This document shows positions 24,901 to 36,900 of a stretch of 64,000 nt of DNA, one piece after another (positions within the stretch are counted from its first letter, which is position 1; every line of letters starts with the position of its first letter). The translations under genes and the position numbers were made by a program. The DNA comes from Siphonodentalium dalli (Eukaryota > Mollusca > Scaphopoda > Gadilida > Siphonodentaliidae): assembly GCA_032622095.1 (NCBI GenBank), contig CP136066.1:146907559-146971558 (forward strand), written 5' to 3'. Under the pieces are notes generated by a model. The model was not told the origin of the DNA. It did no database searches and saw only the letters and a program-made list of their open reading frames with translations.

Positions 24901-27900
24901 CCACGAAATAACTATTTTATCCCCATTCAGTCAGATACACTTCATATAACGGCTTATAGTATCTGGTATAGGCTATATCGAATAGACGGTTACTTGTCAT
25001 ACACAAAGGGTGTTGTAAGGTAAACAAAATCAGTCAAGGGGCAAATAAATGGAATGGGTGCCCTGTTTGAACCCCTCTGGACGGCGGTCATTTTGGATCG
25101 GGATGAGGTGAAAGCGGTGAATAGTTAGATGACTTGGGGGGCATACAACACCCTTTATTCGATCTAAATTGGTCGAGGGGGGCGAGAAATGGCATGGGTA
25201 TCCTATTTGAAACGCTCCGTACGGCGGCCATTATGAATCTGGGTGGGGTGAAATGTGTGAATATCTAGACTGGCTGGCGGGCCACTCTACAACACCCTGG
25301 CCGGATTCGTCATCTCCGGTTTAAACCTCCGAGTTTAAACCTGGTTTAAACCTACATTGGCGGTCCAGCCAAACCAGGTCTAAGGGGGCGTTTTTTTCGT
25401 TCAGTTACCAACTAATTGACAACTCAATTTGGTGATATGAGCACACAGTCAAACTACCCTCTTACCTATCGGACCAAAAGACAAGCCGATATAATGGTTA
25501 TTGACATGTCATAAATTATCGCGCACGGTCATTGGATTTATTCATTAAATATCGCTCATGGACCATTAATCCGATCTCTTTGTGGGTTTAAATTAATCTG
25601 ACAAAGGGCATGTTTCTCCACACGGGTGTCACGCGCTGTTTATCACTTTGTTTGTGATAGATTTTCTGCAAGATGATTTACCCACAAAGACAAAATTTGT
25701 CGTATTTACATGTATATATTATAGGGTATAGGAGTGTATATCTATATGTCCGTTTGTCTGTTCGCAACTGTTCTAATATTAATATTAGTTTGTTTTAAAT
25801 TTAATTAAATTGTTTTAAAGTTAAAATGTTCAAATGATCAAAATGTCCGCAAATGTGACGCAGGCTCCTGTCGCACGAAGGGGCCGCAGTCCCCTCTGAC
25901 GCTGAATAAAGGCTCCATAATCGAGTCAATCCTGGACCAAGATGTCAGTCAAGTAGAAGCTATATGCACACATACAGAGGCACAGCTTTTAATAAAGAAA
26001 TATATTACATGCGTTGTTTTTTTTCAATGTAATAAATTTTCCGTCATGCAGAAAATCAAAAAGTTCCCAGATCTTGAACTGGTGGAATTTATGGGCGGAG
26101 CCAGAGTAGAGCTTTGTGGCAGGATCTACATCAATATAAGTTATCAAATTTGACTCATATATCAATATAAGTTTAGGATTGCAAACTATGTGTATAGCAT
26201 ATCTGGCCATGCAGTATCATCGTTTTGGTGTCAAAATTAAAACGTTGAACCATTCAAATGAATTCGTAGAAAACACCAGTATTTGTGTTTGCCACAAGCA
26301 AAAATAAACCACAAGGTAGTTGTAAAAATCATATTGAAGGAACATGTCCATATCTGAGCAAAGCTCGCATGCGAATGAATCAACTGTGACATGATAACAC
26401 CAGTCGGCAGCCGCCACTCAGACACGCCCTCACTTGAGATAATTTACAGCCCACCCTTTTATTGATTGTTTGGCAATTCTAAACCGCGATGAAGAAAAGA
26501 CGGATTCGTCATCTCAAGTTTAGCCTCCGTAAAGATGGTTCAGTTGCCGGTTTAAGCTTATAAATCGCAAACAAAATATCGAAATTGACAAAAACTTACC
26601 CCCACACGCTTTATAGGTGTGAGTGCTTCTCGATTATAAATTTCCAATCAAAATATGGCCGCTGTCGTAATTATTGATTTTCACAATCAATAAAACGAGG
26701 TGGTCCGCATTAGGCAAGTGCGATTAATTATCTCGACGATACAGAGACACTACTGCTAAACCACTGGTCTGGCTGGACCAGGTTTAAACCAGAGATGACG
26801 AATGCGTCACTTAGACCTGCGATCGCGGGTTTAAACCACGGATTTTGCTGACTCACGGCGGTTTAAACCTAGAGGTTTACGTAAACCAGGTTTAAACCTG
26901 AGATGACGAATCGGGCCCCTTTGTTTGACCTAAATTGGTCAAAGGGACGAGAAATGGCATGAGTGCCCTATTTGAACCCATCTGGACGGCGGCCATTTTG
27001 GATCGATGTGGGATGAAATATACCCATCTTTAATACACATGGACATAACCAACACATCCGGAATCAACGTGGCTTTGCACAATGACTTTCGACTTTCAAA
27101 CTTTTTGAAGCGTAATAATATGACCATACGCTAGCGTAATTAACGAACCACAGCTAAAACACGCATATAAGCTAGGATATATCTATTTTGGTGTGTGAGT
27201 AAATATCCATGCACGTAAGCTGCAGACAAAAAATCGGGTTCGTCCGCACATTTATTACAGAGTTATGGCCCTTTGCCATTTTTCACTGATTTTAGGCTCG
27301 TTAGCGCAACAACTTCAACAAACGTTATCTGATTCGATTGAAATTTGGGATATAGGTGTCTCCCAAGAATATCTCGGACGAGTTCGAAAACCGGCCTGGT
27401 CCGAAAAAATTTGATCGAGTTATGGCCCTTAATTAGTCATTTTTTCACAAATTTTCAGCTCGTTAGCGCGATAATTTAACAAACATCATCCTATTTGATT
27501 GAAATTTTTATATATAGGTGTCTCCCAAGAATACCTCGGACGAGTTAGAAAACCGGCCCGGTCCGATAAAATTTGATAGAGTTATGGTCCTTAAGTAGTC
27601 ATTTTGTACGAATTTTGACCTCGTTAGCGCGATAACTTCAACAAACGTCATCCGATTCAACTAAAATTTGGTATATAAGTGTCTTCCTATAATATCCTGG
27701 ACGAGTTCGAAAACCAGCCTGGCCCAATAAAATTTGATAGAGTTATGGCCCTTAATTAGTCATTTTTCGTGAATGTTTAGCTCGTTAGCGGGATAACTTC
27801 AACAAACGTCCTCCGATTTGTTTAAAATTTGGAATAGACATACTTGCCAAGAATATTTCGGACGAGTTCGAAAACCAGCCTGGCCCGATAAAATTTGATA

Positions 27901-30900
27901 GAGTTATGGCCCTTAATTAGTCATTTTTCGTGAATTTTTAGCTCGTTAGCGCGATAACTTCAACAAACGTCATCCGATTCAACTAAAATTTGGTATATAG
28001 GTGTCTTCCAATAATATCCTGGACGAGTTCGAAAATCAGCCTGGCCCAATAAAATTTGATAGAGTTATGGCCCTTAATTAGTAAATTTTCATGAATTTTT
28101 TGCTCGTTAGGGCACACCAATTGGCGGTAGCCACCGAAAACGAGACACAGCATCTCTGATGCCACCTCTTGTTAAATCTTATAGAAATAACTTCATAGAT
28201 TCATATTCCCATCAAATGAAATATGTCGTATCTTAGTTTATTACCTTTTTTCCTCGCGTCTGGTCGTGTTTTAGATCGCCTCGGCCACTTTGAATGCGTG
28301 ATACTCTTCAACTCGAAACCACGTGATTCCCCACGGTGATAATAATTTGTACAAAAGGCACGGCTTTTAAAAGTAGTTTTTTTTTGTTTTAAGACTGACG
28401 TGGTGAGCTCGTAGTCTGTTTGCATTGTGAATCTCTGATTTCTCACATGCCCTGATGTGTGATTGGCCTAATTGATATACGAAATTGCTAGCTATAGGAC
28501 CCACTCTTTTGATGAACCCTTGTGCATGTCTGAAGTGTAATTAATCATACCAAGACATAAGGCCTAAGTGAATCTTATTCCGTACCATTGTACATGTATA
28601 TGGAATCCGAACAGTTATTGAGAGAAGACCAAAGCAATGGATATTAATACATTTCAGAGGTTCAATATATCAGCATCGAGTGCCAAGACTCAAGTTCAAC
28701 ATGTGGCGATAATAATCTGTGGTGTCTCTCTCCTTTCAGGTTGCATGAATATGGACTATAATGCACAACTCTGCAAAACGTCAGGTCCCGAAGAGTCTAT
28801 CGTTAACTCTTATACACTCACCGGAAACGGAAACAGCGTCATATCCGCCAGGGTGTCCTACCTTTACAACCTACTGGGACCGTCCATGAACGTCGACACA
28901 GCATGCTCGTCGTCACTTGTTGCAATTCACCAAGCCAGTCTGGGAATCAAGTCAGGTTCGTCGATATTGGACGAAAAATTAACCCTTTCATTACTAAATC
29001 CTAATCGGCGAGTGTATAATTAGTTCCAGTAGGAAATGTCCAGATAATAAGTTCAACAAACGGCCATAAAAAGATCGTTTTGTTGAAGTTATTATATGAC
29101 GATTTCCGACCAATCGATATAATTCATTCTTCAAGTTATGTTATATTTCCGTCGTCTGTTTATATTTCCTAAGCATCCCTCCATATTAATTAAACCAATC
29201 CAGTGTATATTTTATATAACTGAATGGTATAATCCATTTCGTACAGACAGGGCCAAATCAGCATTTTAACTTTCACGCCCCGTATCAAAGACCCTTAATA
29301 CGCCCTTAACCCTTTCATCGTGGAATGCGCTGGTGCAGCATTAACGATCATGTGCTATGCATTCTCTTATATATATATAGGAGTCTACCATAGGGAGATT
29401 GAGATTGTTATTGTTGAAATTATATGGTATTGAATTGTGCATAAGCTGTGTTAACTGAAATTCAGTATTCACCCCTCTGTTAACTGGTATTCAGGATTCG
29501 GGGGGGGGGGGGGTGACACACTCTTTTATGTGAAAGTATCATGTCGTGGCTGCTGTAATTAATGGAGTGTGAACCGTTAATACACATCGAAGATAGTGTA
29601 TCTCTTCCCTGCAGGTATAAAATAGTATGCTTCAAAAAGAATGTGATGGTATTTATTGTTTATTTATTGCTGTTGTTGTGCTATCGTTGTTGACAGACCG
29701 CACATATAGGGCTAATTTCACCGCGTGGTGTTTATGTCGCTTATAAATCGGACGCCCTGCTTATAAAATAGAAACTAATAATCATTAATGAGTTTCTCTT
29801 ACCAATTAAATATGTGGCCACTCTTACAAACCTGGTCCAGTGAATACCAATCAATACTCCGCACAGAAACCAACCACCGGAAAGTGAAATAACCAAGTTT
29901 AATCTTAGGATAAGTATTCTGATAATGTTCGCGAAACAGCAAAGTTGTACGTGTGACTTAACCATGTTTTTCACCTGCAGGTGATTGTGATATGGCAGTG
30001 TGTGGAGGGGTGAACTACATACTATCACCGGAACTGCTAGTAACCATGGCCAAAAGCCGCATATCGTCACTGACAGGGCGGTGCCACACGTTCTCAGCGG
30101 ACGCCGACGGTTATACCAGAGGGGAGGGGTGCGGAATAGTTATTCTTAAACGCCACAGGGATGTGAGTTACAAAAAATGCTATATACCGATTCCGCATGA
30201 CGCCATTGCACATCCCAGTCTGCATTGCGCGGCGCCATGTTGGATGTAGCGACAAGTATAAACAAAGCCACTTTTTTGTACGGAGTTAAATATAATCAAG
30301 TGTCTATCTTGCGCGTATCATGTCTGTCAATAGTTTTGTTAATGGATGTGCGCACACAACGAATGACGGTGGTGAAAATGGTGAACATTTGTGGTAATTT
30401 TATCGTATTCCTGCGCTTATATCGCATCTGGGACAGCAAACTTTGGAATTTTCTACACAACGTCGGACCGTTTGGATTGCTAAATAATCGGCTTGAACAA
30501 ATCTGAACCAATCTCGTTATTCCTGTATGAAAACTGAAATGAGACCAATGTCCACTCGCGTCCAAATATATAATTTCTTCGTTTAGTCAAATGATTAATG
30601 ATAGTCATTCGTAGCGAAAGACGATATTCATTGCGGTGAGCTAATACTACACACCGCCCATTCATTTTGGACATATAAACATCATTCTCATATCAGGGTT
30701 TATTTTATAGGCAATTAGAGATGGTAATAAGATTTGGGGCGTCATAGCAACGGGATGTAACCAGGACGGTCACATGGCGACACCAATCACTGCGCCGTCT
30801 GGGACACAACAGCTCCGCCTTCTGCAGGATGTGTATAGCAAATACAACATCGACAAGGGAAGGATCCAATACATTGAAGCGCACGGTAAGACAGCAATTT

Positions 30901-33900
30901 ATGTAAGAAAATTATGTCAGGACATGTGTATGCCTGAGTTTTCTGTGAAATCGTTGACTATATTCAATTAATATATTTGTTATTAACATACACTTCGAAC
31001 TCAGGCCGAAATGGTCACTATGATCGTGTTTTGCGATAACGTTACCCAGTTTCCCAAAATTGTGATAGAGTTATATCCAGGTTGCGGAAAGCGCGGTGAA
31101 AATACCCAGGCTAATTTCCCCCAGATTTTTTTCCCGAGGACTATTATAATCAGCATGTCCGCCCTTGCGTGTGGCCATTTATCGGTCCGTCCGCGGGTTG
31201 TCCTGGGCATAACTTTAATATTAATCAGAATTCCATGAGATTTGGTATATGGGTGATATTTGAGAACGCGCAAGTTAAGTTCGAATTTGGTCACGGTCCG
31301 ATGATATTTTACTGGGTTATGCCTCCGTTTTTCGACTTAGAATTCTCTGTTTTGGGGGGCTGTCCGGATGATAACATGAGCAGTATTCAACTGAATTTCT
31401 TTATATTTGGTACGTGTTTCAGACAAGACAAGTTCGAATTTGGTCATGGCCAATTGATTGTTTGCGGATGTATGACCTCTTTTAGACTTAAAAATCAAGG
31501 TGTGGGTTGTCCGGATGATAACGTTGGCAATATTCAACACAATTTATTGATGTTTGTTAATTTTTTAGAAGACACAGATCAATTTCGATTTTGGTCATTG
31601 TCGGAGGACTTTTTACCGAGTTGTGCTCCCTTTACGACTTAGGAATCCATATGATAAATCGGGCAATATTCAAAGGAGAATCTTGATATTTGGTATGTGG
31701 TTTACATTTGAGAAACGCGGTTCCAGAATTGTTTAATATTTGGTAAATGGTATGAATAAGATCAGAAAACACAGATCAAGTTAATAATTTGTCAGGGTAC
31801 AATGATTTATGATGGACTTATGTGTGTTACCTTTGAGAACACGCAGGCCATCATCATATGGAGTCATATGTTATCAGACTTTGATTTGTTTCTTCTTTAA
31901 AAAAGCCAACGTCTTAAAAAGCCACCTCGTTTTGGGTGACGTGTGGTGGTTTAAACATATTTTAATAGTATATTCATATACAAATACTGGGAGGTTGGGG
32001 GACAAGTACTTAAAACTTAGATGGACCTCCGCTCCCCACAATACAGAATAAGTATGACAACAAATATAAATGGTATATTAAACAGAATAGGTTTGGCATG
32101 ACGGGTGCATGTAAACAATAACAATTGAATAACTATATACTATTAAGTATTACTGGTGAGTGATAGTGTGGTGGTGGTGGTGGTGGTGGCGGCGGGGGGG
32201 GGGGGGTAGTCTGGGGTGCGAGTTAAATATATAAGTCATGTGGTTCGTTAATGGAAGTTCATGGGGGTACATTTGTTAGGGGTGGCTAACTATATAGCCG
32301 TCAGGGGAGTTTGTACATGAACGTTATACTTAATGGTTTTTATGATGACTAAATTCAATCAGTACATATATATACGCTTATGTATACATAGATATACAGA
32401 TATACACAAGGATACATATATAATAAATTTATTTTATTGATTAATCACGAGAATCTGCCGGACGATTTATTAAATTTTGAATGAAATTATCGTTGCATGT
32501 CTTTGAGCATGTCGCCAATCAAGAGAGCTTTGTGGAGAAAATACTTGAAATGAATTCATTGTATCAATCAGATCAGTTCTTTGGGTTGAGTACAAAGGAC
32601 AGTATATCAGAAAATGTTCAGTATCTTCCTTCGGGAATCCACAGGCACAGGATCTGTCATCGGCAATGAAGTTGCTCACTTTGTCGTCGCTACATCCATT
32701 TCTCAACCGGCAATGCAAAATGTTTGACGTGTGGTCTGCGACCTTTTATTATAATTTGATGTGATGCTAAAAAGGATTGAAACACGTGGGGCCTGATATT
32801 CAACACATCGTCCATACAAAACAAACTTATATTTCGATGGGTTTCTCGAAGATTAACAGTTCTACACCAAAAAGTGTTGGTGTCAAGTCCAATCTCCGAC
32901 GATAACAATCCTTTTCATTTTCTCAGTAGAACCGAATAGTCGGTGTCAGTTATAATGAACTTGTTCTGAGACCGATTAGAAGTCTGCGAACATTGATTTA
33001 GTGATATACGTCAACACAGTGATGAAAATAAACATATCCGGTCATGATTGCAAATGTAGTTTGTTTTATTTGTGGCATAACTGGTTTGATGGTATAATTA
33101 TTTACAGATCTGTGAAAGGTCACAAAAAGTTCGACATTTGGGTGTGTAATATGATTTTCGTATTCAGAGCAGGCCAACTCCGTGTGTTTAGCTATGGAAA
33201 ACAACCCAATTACTCTCCCCTAATTGTTGTCATTTGTGCTTACAAGATAATATGTTTAAATTGGTACTTTGAGATAACTTTCTGTTCTAGTTCTATTAAA
33301 ACTATTAGTCAGCGCTATCATATCTATATCAGGTCGAAAACCCGAATTTACTGATATTCACTCTGCCAAGATCTGGTTTTGGTTGGGGGGGGGGTGAAAA
33401 TGATCAATTTTAGTCTACATGTTTAGCTAAAATTGTGTATATGAAAGAAAAGTAATGGGTATAACCCGCAGAGTAATGGTACGAACATACCAAAGTATAG
33501 ACAGTTGTTTACGAGGACCATTGTAAAAAATGAAAAATTATTGCTCCCATGTTGGCCAACATTCCTGTAAATTGTGGACTGCTACCCATGTGCTTTTCCA
33601 AATTGGAAAGAACATGTAGATCAACTGAATAATATTATTATTTCAGGGACCGGAACACCACGGGGAGATCCAATCGAAGTGGACAGCTTGGGTCAACACT
33701 TCACATCTGACTCTCCAATAATTAGATATATAGGTTCAGTCAAGACGAACATTGGTCACCTGGAATCGGGATCCGGAGTGGCTGGTCTAATTAAAGTGCT
33801 ATTGATGATGGAGCATGGTCAAATTGCTCCAAACTTACACTTCAAAACACCGAATCCGAGAATAGATTTCGATGAATTTAAATTTAAAGTACCTACATCT

Positions 33901-36900
33901 TGTATAAAATGGGAACCGAGATCTGACGGCAAGAGAGTCGCGTGCGTCAATTCGTTTGGCTTTGGCGGAACAAACGCCCACTTGGTTATCGAAAGAAAAG
34001 AAGAACGTCATGATCAACTATCCAAATATAAACACTTGGTGGTTTTCTCAGCTCCTTCCAAAGATGCACTAAAAGCATCTGTCGAAGACTTCGTCGAAAA
34101 GCTCAATCGTGAACAATACAACCTTGTAGACATTGCCTATACGAGTATTCACAAACGAGATCATCAGGCATTCAGAATATCAACGGTTATCGACGACTCT
34201 CTGCGAGAGAACAATATCCGTCAGAAATTTCTACAAAGAGCGGACTCATGTGTTCGCGAGGACACACAGAAAACTCGAGTCATTTTTGTTTGTGGAGGCG
34301 TTGGTACTTCGTGGCGCGGAATGTGTAAAGAGCTGCAACAACGATTTCCAGTTTTCAGGAAGGCACTGAAGGAAGTGAGCAACTTACTTGACAAGTATGC
34401 GAACATCAACCTGTTGAAACAGATGGCTTTTTTTGACACTAGCGACCCTTTTCTCTCCCACATCGCAATATTTGCTTGCCAGATTGCCTTGGCCAGGTTA
34501 TGGTCGTCATTTGGAATTACACCGGACTGTATAGTTGGTCTCTCAGTGGGTGAAGTTGCGGCAGCTGCTATTTCAGGAGCAATTTCACTTAGTCAGGCAG
34601 TCAGAGTCATATATTACAGATCGAAACATCTAAAGATTACTGGTGAAGGGAGAATGTTTGTGTGCGCTGGCATCGAAACGGAAGACCTACAAACTGTATG
34701 TGATGAACTAAATATTCCCAGCCCCATCGCTGTGTATCTAGCTCCGTCAGTGCACACACTTTCAGGATCTGAGCCAGATATGTCTAAATTGAAGAAGACC
34801 ATTCTTGAGAAGTTCGAGAAAACACAATGTAAAATATACGAGCTGGACACACACAGAGCTTATCACACAAAACACGTACATTCTGCAGGCGTGGAACTTC
34901 AAAAAAGTCTTCAAGGAAATCTGATTGGTAATATACCGACGATTCCGGTGATTTCTTCAGTTTCCACAGAGGAAGTCGGTGATGAGTTCTTTTCCCCAGA
35001 TTACTGGAAGAGAAATGTGGCTGAGCCTGTCAAGTTTTATCAGGCGATAAGAAAGTCTGCACTCGAGTCGACCAGGAACGTCTTTATTGACATTGGCCCA
35101 AACTCTGTCCTCAGGCTTTTTCTGAAATCCATGATACCAGATCTAACCACAGAATGCTTACCATCAATGATCAAATGGGATGATATGGCGCTACTCGACA
35201 GTTTGGGAAGAATATTTGAAATTGGATTCCAGATCAAAGCCAACTCTGTTTACAGCGGACAGAAGATCACAGATATCCCAAGACATTGCCCAAAGCGGCA
35301 GAATAACATCAGGTTCACAGAACTCTCTCGATACAATCGGGAAAACTATTGCGTGTACCCTTTCACACACATGTATGTCCAGGCGACAAGCAATCCAACC
35401 CAATATAAAATTAGCATCAATAAGAAGAAAACTGCATTTGTCTTCTCACATTTCGTTCAAGAAAACGTGGTACTTCCTGGGGTAGTGCACGTCGAATCAG
35501 CTCTGGCTGTTGGGAAAAACCTGTATCCGTCGTTCGCCTATCACGTGACTTGTCACTTCAAAACATTTGTTTTGGTTAACAAAGACGTCTTGTTGGATAT
35601 GGAACTGACAAAGGATGCGGAAGGATACAAATTCGAGATCAAGGACAACAAGACGGTATGTGCAAATGGAAACATTACCCCACAAACAGAATTGTTAGTA
35701 AGTTCTTTCGACGTCTCGGAGCTCCGATCAAGATGCCCATCCTTCGTGACGAAGACTGATATTTACGAAACATTGACAAGGTTGGGCTTTCGCCATGGAG
35801 AATGTTATCGGTTAATAACAGGTGCGTTCGTTTCAGAGCGAGAGTTCCTTTCCGAGATTAGGCTGAACGACGAACTGCAGCAATCATTGGGAAATAACCA
35901 GATCCATCCATGTATCCTGGACGCGTGTGCGCAAACGACAGTTCTGCTGTATGGACGATCGTCGGTTGTCAGCACAGAAGAGAAAGTCCTACCCGCTGCG
36001 TACCACAATGTCTGCGTTCTGCAGCCGATTACGGAACGGATGTTTGCCTACACTGTGGTCACAAACGTAACGGAGCACACTGCATCATTCAGAATATATC
36101 TTCTCAACGACAAGGGTGGCGTGATTGCCGTCATAAAAGAACTAGTCAATAGATTTGTGAAATTTCACCCGAGTGACGTGAGGTACGATATCACATGGAC
36201 CCAGCGGCGTGTCCTCGAAAACAGCGAACAATCACGCGATAATCGACTGATTATCCTTACTATGAGTCAACGAGTGTCCGAATACTACTCCGTCAGCATC
36301 TTGGGTGACGTTTTGAACACAGACATATTGTTGCTCCAAAGGGAGATTATGGATGACGAACTTTCCCGTCGATTGACAGAATGTGTGGCGGATTGGCAAG
36401 ATAACCCCATTCATGTCATGTACCATCCCGGAACTCCGGAAACGCATGGCTCAAGTGATCTCCATACTGGCGTGGTTGACCAATGCTATCTCTTGATAAG
36501 ACTGTTAAAAATTATCCAAAACATTGGAGGAGAAGTGTTCCTGTCGGTCGTTACAGAGAATGCAGTCATGGTCCACGAAGAAAACCGTAAACAAGTTGTA
36601 GACCCTGCCGGGTTCGCATTGTGGGGTACGGTTCGATGCCTAAACTTGGAACGAGCATCTCCAAGGCCGCCAATTCTTATCGATGTTACTAACGTCATAG
36701 ATGCATCATATATTCATAAAATATCTCCCTCTGATTTGATAGAGAATCGCTGGACAGAAATTGCGATTAGAAGTGACCGTCTTTACACAAATATAATGAT
36801 CAAGAGCAATGAGTCGGAACATCAGCCTAGTTTCCGACAGAGCCTTCTAAATAAAGACGACAATGTTATTCTCATGTCAGAGGATCCTCTTGAAATAGTG

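Larger units (their letters stand above)
18916..28739 (+). other. PKS intron 1 (9.8 kb), repeat-filled
   Basis: This intron has GT at 18916 and AG at 28738-28739. It contains two TA-flanked palindrome-array elements, one copy of the 3-bp-duplication transposon, hairpin tags, a (tctg)n tract and a 161-bp tandem array, listed separately. About 23.46-24.54 kb and 28.15-28.70 kb hold nothing I recognise. No other PKS exon is needed here, because exons A and B join directly as TGVFIG-C-MNMDYN. Confidence 0.85.
30886..33646 (+). other. PKS intron 4 (2.8 kb)
   Basis: GT at 30886 and AG at 33645-33646 (tatttcag). It holds a degenerate tandem repeat (about 31.1-31.8 kb), a (gtg)n/poly-G tract near 32.17-32.21 kb and an antisense LINE tail (32470-32908). 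The remainder, about 32.95-33.64 kb, shows nothing recognisable. Confidence 0.85.

Noticed and set aside
28637-28739. In-frame ATG upstream of exon B as a separate gene start
   Set aside because: The sequence is repeat-derived (similar to about 3.62-3.72 kb), and exon A joins directly to exon B across a canonical intron.
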